From Siphonodentalium dalli (lineage: Eukaryota; Mollusca; Scaphopoda; Gadilida; Siphonodentaliidae): a stretch of DNA of 64,000 nt. This document shows, in pieces, positions 14,601-29,990 of the stretch. Under the pieces are notes generated by a model. The model did not search any database. It had not been told where the DNA came from and worked only from the letters and a program-made list of their open reading frames with translations. Where the stretch lies: positions 169,945,107 through 170,009,106 of the forward strand of contig CP136061.1 of the NCBI GenBank assembly GCA_032622095.1, given 5' to 3'. A program made the translations under genes and the position numbers. The stretch's first letter is position 1. Every line of letters starts with the position of its first letter.

Positions 14601-16960
14601 CACACACATAATTAGGTATCACCACCACATACATATATAGGTATCCCCAACACATACATACATAGGTATCCCCACCATATACTTATATAGGTATCCCCAC
14701 CACATACATATATAGGTATCCCCACCACATACATCTATAGGTATCCCCATCACAAACATATATAGGTATCCCCACCACATACATATATAGGTATCCCCAC
14801 CACATACATATATAGCTATCCCCACCACATACATCTATAGGTATCACCGCCACATACATCTATAGGTATCCCCACCACATACATATATAGGTATCCCCGC
14901 CACACACATATATAGGTATCCCCACCACACACATATATAGGTATCACCACCACACACATATATAGGTATTCCCGCCACATACATATGTAGGTATCCCCAC
15001 CACATACATATATAGGTATCACCACCACACACATATATAGGTATCCCCACCATATACATATATAGGTATCCCCATCACATACATTTATAGGTATCCGCAC
15101 CACACGCATATATAGGTATCCCCACCACATACATATATAGGTATCCCCACCACATACATATATAGGTATCCCCACCACATACATCTATAAGTGTTCCCAC
15201 CACACACATATATAGGTATCCCCACCACATACATCTATAGGTATCCCCACCACGCACATATATAGGTATCCCCACCACATACATCTATAGGTATCCCCAC
15301 CACACACATCTATATGTATCACCACCACATACATATATAGGTATCCCCACCACACACATATATAGGTATCCCCACGACATACATATATAGGTATCCCCAC
15401 CACACACATATAGGTATCCTCATCACACACATATATAGGTATCCTCACCACACACATATATAGGTATCCCCGTCACATACATCTATAGGTATCACCACCA
15501 CATACATCTATAGATATCACCACCACATACATCTATAGGTATCCCCACCACATACATCTATAGGTATCCCCGCCACACACATCTATAGGTATCCTCACCA
15601 CACACATATATAGGTATCCCCACCACATACATCTATAGGTATCCCCACCACACACATATATAGGTATCCCCACCACACACATATATAGGTATCCCCACCA
15701 CATACATATATAGGTATCCCCACCACACACATATAGGTATCCCCACCACACACATCTATAGGTATCACCACCACATACATCTATAGGTATCACCACCACA
15801 ACATCTATAGGTATCCCCACCACATACATATATAGGTATCCCCACCACATACATCTATAGGTATCCCCGCCACACACATCTATAGGTATCCTCGCCACAC
15901 ACTAATATATGTATCCCCACCACATGCATCTATAGGTATCACCACCACACACATCTATAGGTATTACCACCACATACATCTATAGGTATCACCACCACAT
16001 ACATCTATAGGTATACATACCACATACATCTATAGGTATCCCCACCACATAAATCTATAGGTATCCCCGCCACACACATCTGTAGGTATCCTCACCACAC
16101 ACATATATAGGTATCCCCACCACATACATATATAGGTATCCCCACCACACACATATATAGGTATCACCACCACAAACGTCTATATGTATCCCTACCACAT
16201 ACATCTATAGGTAACCCCACCACATACATATATAGGTATCCCCACCACATACATCTATAGGTATCCCCACCACACACATATATAGGTATCAACACCACAC
16301 ACATATATAGGTATCACCACCACATACATCTATATGTATCCCCACCACATACATATATAGGTATCTCCGCCACATACATATATAGGTATCCCCACCACAT
16401 ACATATATAGGTATCCCCACCACACACATATATAGGTATCCCCACCACACACATATATAGGTATCCCCACCACACACATATATATAGGTATCCCCGCCAC
16501 ACACATATATAGGTATCCCCACCCCATACATCTATAGGTCTCCCCACCACATACATATATAGGTATCCCCACCACACACATCTATAGGTATCCTCACCAC
16601 ATACATATATAGGTATCCCTGCCACACACATATATAGGTATCCTCAACACACACATCTATAGGTATCCCCACCACACACATATATAGGTATCGCAACCAC
16701 ATACATATATAGGTATCCCCACCACACACATCTATAGGTATCCCCACCACACACATATATAGGTATCCCCACCACACACATATATAGGTATCCTCACCAC
16801 ACACATCTATAGGTATCCCCACCAAACACATATATAGGTATCCCCACCACATACATATATAGGTATCCCCACCACATTCATATATAGGTATCACCTCCAC
16901 ATAGATATATAGGTATCCTCACCACACACATCTATTGGTATCCCACCACACACATATATA
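14601..16960. repeat. Gamma marker segment, related to 0.97-2.9 kb
   Basis: The unit order matches copy 1 of the 2.8-kb family, at offset 13,641 near its start and 13,964 near its end. It carries TATACATACC at 16012-16021 and an ATGCAT-containing unit (CCACATGCATC) near 15920. The closest copy elsewhere is 38.6-40.5 kb at offset 24,007. This shows that the 2.8-kb family is part of the larger cassette rather than a separate array. Confidence 0.75.
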
Positions 16961-19900
16961 GGTATCCTCACCACACACATCTATAGGTATCCCCACCACA
17001 CACATATATAGGTATCCCCACTACATTCATATATATGTATCCCCACCACATACATATATAGGTATCCCCGCCACATACATTTATAGGTATCCCCACCACA
17101 TACATATATAGGTATCCCCACCACACACATATATAGGTATCCCCACCACACACATATATAGGTATCCCCACCACACACATATATATAGGTATCCCCGCCA
17201 CTCACATATATAGGTATCCCCACCACATACATATATAGGTCTCCCCACCACATACATATATAGGTATCCCCACCACACACATCTATAGGTATCCCCACCA
17301 CACACATATATTGGTATCACCACCACATATATATGTAGGTATCCCCGCCACACACATATATATGTATCCCCGCCACATACATATATAGGTATCACCACCA
17401 CACACATCTATAGGTATCCCCACCATATACATATATAGGTATCACCACCACACACATATATAGGTATCACCACCACACACATATATAGGTCTCCCCACCA
17501 CATACATCTATAGGAATCCCCACCACACACATCTATATGTATCCCCACCACACACAGATCTATAGGTATCCCCACCACACACATATATAGGTATTCCCAC
17601 AATACACATCTATAGTTATCCCCGCCACACACATATATAGGTATCACCACCACATACATATATATGTATCCCCACCACACACATATATAGGTATCCCCAC
17701 CACATACATATATAGGTATCACCACCACACACATATAGGTATCCCCGCCACATACATATAGGTATCCCCACCACACACATATAGGTATCCCCACCACACA
17801 CATATATAGGTATCACCACCACATACATATATAGGTACCCCCAACACATACATACATAGGTATCCCCACCATATACTTATATAGGTATCCCCACCACATA
17901 CATATATAGGTATCCCCACCACATACATCTATAGGTATCCCCATCACAAACATATATAGGTATCCCCACCACATACATATATAGGTATCCCCACCACATA
18001 CATATATAGCTATCCCCACCACATACATCTATAGGTATTACCGGCACATACATCTATAGGTATCCCCACCACATACATATATAGGTATCCCCGCCACACA
18101 CATATATAGGTATCCCCACCACACACATATATAGGTATCACCACCACACACATATATAGGTATTCCCGCCACATACATATGTAGGTATCCCCACCACATA
18201 CATATATAGGTATCACCACCACACACATATATAGGTATCCCCACCATATACATATATAGGTATCCCCATCATATACATTTATAGGTATCCGCACCACACA
18301 CATATATAGGTATCCCCACCACATACATATATAGGTATCCCCACCACATACATATATAGGTATCCCCACCACACACATATATAGGTATCCCCACCACACA
18401 CATCTATAGGTATCCCCACCAAACACATATATAGGTATCCCCACCACATACATATATAGGTATCCCCACCACATACATATATAGGTATCACCACCACATA
18501 CATATATAGGTATCCTCACCACACACATCTATAGGTATCCCACCACACACATATATAGGTATCCCCACCACACACATCTATAGGTATCCCCACCACGCAC
18601 ATATATAGGTATCCCCACCACATACATATATAGGTATCCCCACCACATACATATATAGGTATCCCCACCACACACATATATTGGTATCACCACCACATAT
18701 ATATATAGGTATCCCCGCCACATACATATATAGGTATCTCCGCCACATACATATATAGGTATCCCCACCACATACATATATAGGTATCCCCAACACACAC
18801 ATATATAGGTATCACCACCACACACATATATAGGTATCCCCACCACACACATATATATAGGTATCCCCGCCACACACATATATAGGTATCCCCACCACAT
18901 ACATATATAGGTCTCCCCAACACATACATCTATAGGTATCCCCACCACACACATATATAGGTATCCTCACCACATACATATATAGGTATCCCCGCCACAC
19001 ACATATATAGGTATCCTCACCACACACATCTATAGGTATCCCCACCACACACATATATAGGTATCGCCACCACACACATATATAGGTATCCCCACCACAC
19101 ACATCTATAGGTATCCCCACCACACACATATATAGGTATCCCCACCACACACATATATAGGTATCCCCACCACACACATCTATAGGTATCCCCACCAAAC
19201 ACATATATAGGTATCCCCACCACATACATATATAGGTATCCCCACCACATACATATATAGGTATCACCACCACATACATATATAGGTATCCTCACCACAC
19301 ACATCTATAGGTATCCCACCACACACATATATAGGTATCCCCACCACACACATCTATAGGTATCCCCACCACACACATCTATAGGTATCCCCACTACATA
19401 CATATATATGTATTCCCACCACATACATATATAGGTATCCCCGCCACATAAATATATAGGTATCCCCACCACATACATATATAGGTATCCCCACCACACA
19501 CATATTTAGGTATCCCCACCACACACATATATAGGTATCCCCACCACACACATATATATAGGTATCCCCGCCACACACATATATAGGTATCCCCACCACA
19601 TACATATATAGGTATCCCCACCACATACATATATAGGTATCCCCACCACACACATCTATAGGTATCCCCACCACACACATATATTGGTATCACCACCACA
19701 TATATATATAGGTATCCCCGCCACACACATATATAGGTATCCCCGCCACATACATATATAGGTGTCCCCACCACACACATCTATATGTATCCCCACCACA
19801 CACAGATCTATAGGTATCCCCACCACACACATATATAGGTATTCCCACAATACACATCAATAGTTATCCCCGCCACACACATATATAGGTATCACCACCA

Positions 19901-20600
19901 CATACATATATAGGTATCCCCATCACACACATATATAGGTATCCCCACCACATACATATATAGGTATCACCACCACACACATATAGGTATCCCCGCCACA
20001 TACATATAGGTATCCCCACCACACACATATAGGTATCCCCACCACACACATATATAGGTATCACCACCACATACATATATAGGTATCCCCAACACATACA
20101 TATATAGGTATCACCACCATATACTTATATAGGTATCCCCGCCACATACATATATAGGTGTCCCCACCACATACATCTATAGGTATCCCCATCACAAACA
20201 TATATAGGTATCCCCACCACATACATATATAGGTATCCCCACCACATACATATATAGCTATCCCCACCACATACATCTATAGGTATCACCGCCACATACA
20301 TCTATAGGTATCCCCACCATACATTTATCGGTATCCCCGCCACACACATATATAGGTATCCCCACCACACACATATATAGGTATCACCACCACACACATA
20401 TATAGGTATCCCCGCCACATACATATGTAGGTATCCCCACCACATACATATATATGTATCACCACCACACACATATATAGGTATCCCCACCATATACATA
20501 TATAGGTATCCCCATCACATACATTTATAGGTATCCCCACCACACACATATATAGGTATCCCCACCACATACATATATAGGTATCCCCACCACATACATA
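16961..20600. repeat. Double-alpha segment (B-type), first occurrence
   Basis: This contains AGATCT at 17556-17561 and 19804-19809. The left part resembles 5.77-7.2 kb (offset 11,214), and the right part resembles 7.4-8.9 and 9.9-11.4 kb. Its closest copy is 44.95-48.6 kb at offset 27,936, then 28,011; the 75-bp step is three units. A private change, TTACCGGCAC at about 18038-18047, is shared only with about 45974-45983, tying these two copies together. The 24-bp TATCCCACC units near 18536 and 19313 are also present. Confidence 0.78.
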
Positions 20601-22170
20601 TATAGGTATCCCCACCACATACATCTATACGTGTCCCCACCACACACATATATAGGTATCCCCACCACATACATCTATAGGTATCCCCACCACGCACATA
20701 TATAGGTATCCCCACCACATACATATATAGGTATCCCCACCACATACATATATAGGTATCCCCACCACATACATATATAGGTATCCCCACCACTCACATA
20801 TATAGCTATCCCCACCACATACATATATTGGTATCACCACCACACACATATAGGTATTCCCGCCACATACATATAGGTATCCCCACCACACACATATAGG
20901 TATCCCCACCACACACATCTATATGTATCACCACCACATACATATATAGGTATCCCCAACACATACATATATAGGTATCCCCACCACATACATATATAGG
21001 TATCCCCACCACATACATATATAGGTATCCCCACCACATACATCTATAGGTATCCCCACCACAAACATATATAGGTATCCACACCACATACATATATAGG
21101 TATCCCTCCACATACATATATAGCTATCCCCACCACATACATATATAGGTATCACCGCCACATACATCTATAGGTATCCCCACCACATACATATATAGGT
21201 ATCCCCACCACACACATATATAGGTATTCCCACCACACACATATATAGGTATCACCACCACACACATATATAGGTATCCCCGCCACATACATATGTAGGT
21301 ATCCCCACCACATTCATATATAGGTATCACCACCACACACATATATAGGTATCCCCACGACATACATATATAGGTATCCCATCACATACATATATAGGTA
21401 TCCCCACCACATACATATATAAGTATCCCCACCACATACCTATATAGGTATCCCCATCACATACATCTATATGTATCCCCACCACACACATATATAGGTA
21501 TCCCCACCACATACATCTATAGGTATCCCCACCACGCACATATATAGGTATCCCCAACACATACATATATAGGTATCCCCACCACATACATCTATAGGTA
21601 TCCCCACCACATACATATATAGGTATCCCCACCACATACATATATATGTATCCCCACCACATACATATATAGGTATCCCCACCACATACATATATAAGTA
21701 TCCCCACCATATACATCTATAGGTATCCCCACCACATACATATATAGGTATCCCCAACTCATACATCTATAGGTATCCCCACCACACATATCCATAGGTA
21801 TCCCCACCATACACATCTATAGGGATCCCCACCACACATATATATAGGTATCCCCACCATACACATCTATATATATCACCGCCACACACATATATAGGTA
21901 ACCCCACCACATACATCTATTGGTATCCCCACCATACACATCTATAGGTATCCCCACCATACACATCTATATGTATCACCGCCACACTAATATATAGGTA
22001 TCCGCACCACATACATCTATAGGTATCACAACCACATACATGTATAGGTATCCCCACCACATACATCTATAGGTATCCCCACCACACACATCTATATGTA
22101 TCACCACCACATACATATATAGGTATCCCCACCACACACATATATAGTTATCCCCACGACATACATATAT
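20601..22170. repeat. Beta block, second occurrence (1,442-bp repeat, copy 1)
   Basis: This is the second occurrence of the beta landmark set, with GGATCC at 21823-21828. It matches the first occurrence at offset 8,989 and the occurrence near 49-50 kb at offset 27,990. Its left half is repeated 1,442 bp to the right. A private variant near 21790 reads CATATCCATAGG where the other copies read CATATCTATAGG. Confidence 0.75.
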
Positions 22171-22860
22171 ATGTATCCCCACCACATACATATATAGGTA
22201 TCCCCACCACATACATATATAGGTATCCCCACCACTCACATATATAGGTATCCCCACCACATACATATATTGGTATCACCACCACACACATATAGGTATT
22301 CCCGCCACATACATATAGGTATCCCCACCACACACATATAGGTATCCCCACCACACACATCTATATGTATCACCACCACATACATATATAGGTATCCCCA
22401 ACACATACATATATAGGTATCCCCACCACATACATATATAGGTATCCCCACCACATACATATATAGGTATCCCCACCACATACATCTATAGGTATCCCCA
22501 CCACAAACATATATAGGTATCCACACCACATACATATATAGGTATCCCTCCACATACATATATAGCTATCCCCACCACATACATATATAGGTATCACCGC
22601 CACATACATCTATAGGTATCCCCACCACATACATATATAGGTATCCCCACCACACACATATATAGGTATTCCCACCACACACATATATAGGTATCACCAC
22701 CACACACATATATAGGTATCCCCGCCACATACATATGTAGGTATCCCCACCACATTCATATATAGGTATCACCACCACACACATATATAGGTATCCCCAC
22801 GACATACATATATAGGTATCCCATCACATACATATATAGGTATCCCCACCACATACATAT
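22171..22860. repeat. 1,442-bp repeat, truncated copy 2
   Basis: The unit order repeats about 20.73-21.42 kb at offset 1,442, including the 23-bp TATCCCTCCAC unit near 22552. It ends abruptly at about 22860, where CATACATAT runs directly into CACCGCCAC. This cuts a unit and drops the TATAGGTAT core. The copy therefore ends at an out-of-register junction rather than at a unit boundary. Confidence 0.78.
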
Positions 22861-23434
22861 CACCGCCACACACATATATAGGTATCCCCACCACATACAT
22901 CTATAGGTATCCCCACCACACACATATAGGTATCCCCACCACACACATCTATATGTATCACCACCACATACATATATAGGTATCCCCAACACATACATAT
23001 ATAGGTATCCCCACCACATACATATATAGGTATCCCCACCACATACATATATAGGTATCCCCACCACATACATCTATAGGTATCCCCACCACAAACACAT
23101 ATAGGTATCCTCACCACACACATATATAGGTATCCTCACCTACATATATATATATATTCCCACAATACACATCTATAGTTATCCCCGCCACATACATATA
23201 TAGGTATCCCCACCACACACATATATAGGTATCCCCACCACATACATATATAGGTATCCCCACCACACACATATATAGGTATCCCCACCACATACATATA
23301 TAGGTATCACCACCACACACATATAGGTATCCCCGCCACATACATATAGGTATCCCCACCACACACATATAGGTATCCCCGCCACACACATATATAGGTA
23401 TCACCACCACATACATATATAGGTATCCCCAACA
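22861..23434. repeat. 1,442-bp repeat, short copy 3, then delta marker
   Basis: About 22921-23095 repeats roughly 20.9-21.07 kb and 22.34-22.51 kb (the latter at offset 584), giving a third short copy of this segment. The delta A/T run at 23144-23158 follows. From there the order parallels 13.2 kb onward at offset 9,924. Confidence 0.68.
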
Positions 23435-25954
23435 CATACATATATAGGTATCCCCACCATATACTTATATAGGTATCCCCACCACATACATATATAGGTA
23501 TCCCCACCACATACATCTATAGGTATCCCCACCACAAACATATATAGGTATCCCCACCACATACATATATTGGTACCCACACCACATACATATATAGCTA
23601 TCCCCACCACATACATCTATAGGTATCACCGCCACATACATCTATAGGTATCCCCACCACATACATATATAGGTATCCCCGCCACACACAGATATAGGTA
23701 TCCCCACCACACTCATATATAGGTATCACCACCACAAACATATATAGGTATCCCCGCCACATACATATATAGGTATCCCCACCTCATACATATATAGGTA
23801 TCACCACCACACACATATATAGGTATCCCCACCATATACATATATAGGTATCCCAATCACATACATTTACAGGTATTCCCACCACACACATATATAGGTA
23901 TCCCCACCACATACATATATAGGTATCCCCACCACATACATATATAGGTATCCCCACCACATACGTCTATAAGTATTCCCACCACACACATATATAGGTA
24001 TCCCCACCACATACATCTATAGGTATCCCCACCACGCACATATATAGGTATCCCCACCACATACATGTATAGGTATCCCCACCACATACATCTATAGGTA
24101 TCCTCACCACATACATATATAGGTATCCCCACCACACACATATATAGGTATCCCCACCACATACATATATAGGTATCACCACCACACACATATAGGTATT
24201 CCCGCCACATACATATAGGTATCCCCACCACACACATATAGGTATCCCCACCACACACATATATAGGTATCACCACCACATACATATATAGGTATCCCCA
24301 ACACATACATATATAGGTATCCCCACCACATACATATATAGGTATCCCCACCACATACATATATAGGTATCCCCACCACATACATCTATAGGTATCCCCA
24401 CCACAAACATATATAGGTATCCCCACCACATACATATATAGGTATCCCCACCACATACATATATAGGTATCCCCTCCACACACATATATTGGTATCACCA
24501 CCACATACATATATAGGTATCCCCGCCACACACATATATAGGTATCCCCGCCACACACATATATAGGTATCCCCACCACATACATATATAGGTCTCCCCA
24601 CCACATACATCTATAGGTATCCCCACCACACACATCTATATGTATCCCCACCACACACATATATTGGTATCACCACCACATACATATATAGGTATCCCCG
24701 CCACACACATATATAGGTATCCCCACCACATACATATATAGGTATCCCCACCACACACATCTATAGGTATTCCCACCATATACATATATAGGTATCACCA
24801 CCACACACATATATAGGTATCCCCACCACACACATATATAGGTATCCCCGCCACATACATATATAGGTATCACCACCACACACATATATAGGTCTCCCCA
24901 CCACATACATCTATAGGTATCCCCACCACACACATCTATATGTATCCCCACCACACACAGATCTATAGGTAACCCCACCACACACATATATAGGTATTCC
25001 CACAATACACATCTATAGGTATCCCCGCCACACACATCTATAGGTATCCTCACCACACACATATATAGGTATCCCCACCACATACATCTATAGGTATCCC
25101 CACCACACACATATATAGGTATCCCCACCACACACATATATAGGTATCCCCACCACATACATATATAGGTATCCCCACCACACACATATAGGTATTCCCA
25201 CCACACACATCTATAGGTATCACCACCACATACATCTATAGGTATCACCACCACAACATCTATAGGTATCCCCACCACATACATATATAGGTATCCCCAC
25301 CACATACATCTATAGGTATCCCCGCCACACACATCTATAGGTATCCTCGCCACACACTAATATATGTATCCCCACCACATGCATCTATAGGTATCACCAC
25401 CACACACATCTATAGGTATTACCACCACATACATCTATAGGTATCACCACCACATACATCTATAGGTATACATACCACATACATCTATAGGTATCCCCAC
25501 CACATAAATCTATAGGTATCCCCGCCACACACATCGGTAGGTATCCTCACCACACACATATATAGGTATCCCCACCACATACATATATAGGTATCCCCAC
25601 CACACACATATATAGGTATCACCACCACAAACGTCTATATGTATCCCTACCACATACATCTATAGGTAACCCCACCACATACATATATAGGTATCCCCAC
25701 CACATACATCTATAGGTATCCCCACCACACACATATATAGGTATCAACACCACACACATATATAGGTATCACCACCACATACATCTATATGTATCCCCAC
25801 CACATACATATATAGGTATCTCCGCCACATACATATATAGGTATCCCCACCACATACATATATAGGTATCCCCACCACACACATATATAGGTATCCCCAC
25901 CACACACATATATAGGTATACCCACCACACACATATATATAGGTATCCCCGCCA
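23435..25954. repeat. 2,520-bp higher-order repeat, copy 1
   Basis: This block carries AGATCT at 24959-24964 and TATACATACC at 25467-25476. Unlike elsewhere, these markers lie only about 0.5 kb apart, so this is a recombinant between an alpha-bearing and a gamma-bearing segment. The same close pair recurs 2,518 bp right (27477 and 27985) and 5,833 bp right (30792 and 31300). The first half matches 13.5-14.4 kb at offset 9,924. Confidence 0.8.
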
Positions 25955-28480
25955 CATACATATATAGGTATCCCCACCATATACTTATATAGGTATCCCC
26001 ACCACATACATATATAGGTATCCCCACCACATACATCTATAGGTATCCCCACCACAAACATATATAGGTATCCCCACCACATACATATATTGGTACCCAC
26101 ACCACATACATATATAGCTATCCCCACCACATACATCTATAGGTATCACCGCCACATACATCTATAGGTATCCCCACCACATACATATATAGGTATCCCC
26201 GCCACACACAGATATAGGTATCCCCACCACACTCATATATAGGTATCACCACCACACACATATATAGGTATCCCCGCCACATACATATATAGGTATCCCC
26301 ACCTCATACATATATAGGTATCACCACCACACACATATATAGGTATCCCCACCATATACATATATAGGTATCCCAATCACATACATTTATAGGTATTCCC
26401 ACCACACACATATATAGGTATCCCCACCACATACATATATAGGTATCCCCACCACATACATATATAGGTATCCCCACCACATACATCTATAAGTATTCCC
26501 ACCACACACATATATAGGTATCCCCACCACATACATCTATAGGTATCCCCACCACGCACATATATAGGTATCCCCACCACATACATGTATAGGTATCCCC
26601 ACCACATACATCTATAGGTATCCTCACCACATACATATATAGGTATCCCCACCACACACATATATAGGTATCCCCACCACATACATATATAGGTATCACC
26701 ACCACACACATATAGGTATTCCCGCCACATACATATAGGTATCCCCACCACACACATATAGGTATCCCCACCACACACATATATAGGTATCACCACCACA
26801 TACATATATAGGTATCCCCAACACATACATATATAGGTATCCCCACCACATACATATATAGGTATCCCCACCACACACATATAGGTATCCCCACCACACA
26901 CATATATAGGTATCACCACCACATACATATATAGGTATCCCCAACACATACATATATAGGTATCCCCACCACATACATATATAGGTATCCCCTCCACACA
27001 CATATATTGGTATCACCACCACATACATATATAGGTATCCCCGCCACACACATATATAGGTATCCCCGCCACACACATATATAGGTATCCCCACCACATA
27101 CATATATAGGTCTCCCCACCACATACATCTATAGGTATCCCCACCACACACATCTATATGTATCCCCACCACACACATATATTGGTATCACCACCACATA
27201 CATATATAGGTATCCCCGCCACACACATATATAGGTATCCCCACCACATACATATATAGGTATCCCCACCACACACATCTATAGGTATTCCCACCATATA
27301 CATATATAGGTATCACCACCACACACATATATAGGTATCCCCACCACACACATATATAGGTATCCCCGCCACATACATATATAGGTATCACCACCACACA
27401 CATATATAGGTCTCCCCACCACATACATCTATAGGTATCCCCACCACACACATCTATATGTATCCCCACCACACACAGATCTATAGGTAACCCCACCACA
27501 CACATATATAGGTATTCCCACAATACACATCTATAGGTATCCCCGCCACACACATCTATAGGTATCCTCACCACACACATATATAGGTATCCCCACCACA
27601 TACATCTATAGGTATCCCCACCACACACATATATAGGTATCCCCACCACACACATATATAGGTATCCCCACCACATACATATATAGGTATCCCCACCACA
27701 CACATATAGGTATTCCCACCACACACATCTATAGGTATCACCACCACATACATCTATAGGTATCACCACCACAACATCTATAGGTATCCCCACCACATAC
27801 ATATATAGGTATCCCCACCACATACATCTATAGGTATCCCCGCCACACACATCTATAGGTATCCTCGCCACACACTAATATATGTATCCCCACCACATGC
27901 ATCTATAGGTATCACCACCACACACATCTATAGGTATTACCACCACATACATCTATAGGTATCACCACCACATACATCTATAGGTATACATACCACATAC
28001 ATCTATAGGTATCCCCACCACATAAATCTATAGGTATCCCCGCCACACACATCTGTAGGTATTCTCACCACACACATATATAGGTATCCCCACCACATAC
28101 ATATATAGGTATCCCCACCACACACATATATAGGTATCACCACCACAAACGTCTATATGTATCCCTACCACATACATCTATAGGTAACCCCACCACATAC
28201 ATATATAGGTATCCCCACCACATACATCTATAGGTATCCCCACCACACACATATATAGGTATCAACACCACACACATATATAGGTATCACCACCACATAC
28301 ATCTATATGTATCCCCACCACATACATATATAGGTATCTCCGCCACATACATATATAGGTATCCCCACCACATACATATATAGGTATCCCCACCACACAC
28401 ATATATAGGTATCCCCACCACACACATATATAGGTATACCCACCACACACATATATATAGGTATCCCCGCCACACACATA
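25955..28480. repeat. 2,520-bp higher-order repeat, copy 2
   Basis: The sequence jumps at about 25955 from the gamma-type order back to the order that begins at about 23435. It then repeats copy 1 at offsets 2,520 and 2,518. Near 26870-26960 copy 2 contains an extra short local duplication of 23-bp and 25-bp units. AGATCT is at 27477-27482 and TATACATACC at 27985-27994. Confidence 0.8.
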
Positions 28481-29990
28481 TATAGGTATCCCCACCCCAT
28501 ACATCTATAGGTCTCCCCACCACATACATATATAGGTATCCCCACCACACACATCTATAGGTATCCTCACCACATACATATATAGGTATCCCTGCCACAC
28601 ACATATATAGGTATCCTCAACACACACATCTATAGGTATCCCCACCACACACATATATAGGTATCGCAACCACATACATATATAGGTATCACCACCACAC
28701 ACATCTATAGGTATCCCCACCACACACATATATAGGTATCCCCACCACACACATATATAGGTATCCCCACCACACACATCTATAGGTATCCCCACCAAAC
28801 ACATATATAGGTATCCCCACCACATACATATATAGGTATCCCCACCACATTCATATATAGGTATCACCTCCACATACATATATAGGTATCCTCACCACAC
28901 ACATCTATAGGTATCCCACCACACACATATATAGGTATCCCCACCACACACATCTATAGGTATCCCCACCACACACATATATAGGTATCCCCACTACATA
29001 CATATATATGTATCCCCACCACATACATATATAGGTATCCCCGCCACATACATTTATAGGTATCCCCACCACATACATATATAGGTATCCCCACCACACA
29101 CATATATAGGTATCCCCACCACACACATATATAGGTATCCCCACCACACACATATATATAGGTATCCCCGCCACTCACATATATAGGTATCCCCACCACA
29201 TACATATATAGGTCTCCCCACCACATACATATATAGGTATCCCCACCACACACATCTATAGGTATCCCCACCACACACATATATTGGTATCACCACCACA
29301 TATATATGTAGGTATCCCCGCCACACACATATATATGTATCCCCGCCACATACATATATAGGTATCACCACCACACACATCTATAGGTATCCCCACCATA
29401 TACATATATAGGTATCACCACCACACACATATATAGGTATCACCACCACACACATATATAGGTCTCCCCACCACATACATCTATAGGTATCCCCACCACA
29501 CACATCTATATGTATCCCCACCACACACAGATCTATAGGTATCCCCACCACACACATATATAGGTATTCCCACAATACACATCTATAGTTATCCCCGCCA
29601 CACACATATATAGGTATCACCACCACATACATATATAGGTATCCCCACCACACACATATATAGGTATCCCCACCACATACATATATAGGTATCACCACCA
29701 CACACATATAGGTATCCCCGCCACATACATATAGGTATCCCCACCACACACATATAGGTATCCCCACCACACACATATATAGGTATCACCACCACATACA
29801 TATATAGGTATCCCCAACACATACATACATAGGTATCCCCACCATATACTTATATAGGTATCCCCACCACATACATATATAGGTATCCCCACCACATACA
29901 TCTATAGGTATCCCCATCACAAACATATATAGGTATCCCCACCACATACATATATAGGTATCCCCACCACATACATGTATAGGTATCCCC
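26675..29990. repeat. 3,315-bp higher-order repeat, copy 1
   Basis: This block overlaps copy 2 of the 2,520-bp family and is itself tandemly duplicated at a constant offset of 3,315. It holds three markers: AGATCT at 27477, TATACATACC at 27985 and AGATCT at 29529. The constancy of the offset across the whole block means the two copies have almost no length differences, so this is among the most recent-looking duplications in the window. Confidence 0.85.

Noticed and set aside
23857-24660. 267-residue minus-strand open frame (similar ones at 52873-53676 and 56229-57032) as a W/Y/C-rich repeat protein gene
   Set aside because: It is the same 25-residue cycle found in all three frames throughout the array. 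It is long only because stop-creating variants happen to be out of phase here. There is no non-repeat domain, no signal peptide and no codon-level constraint.
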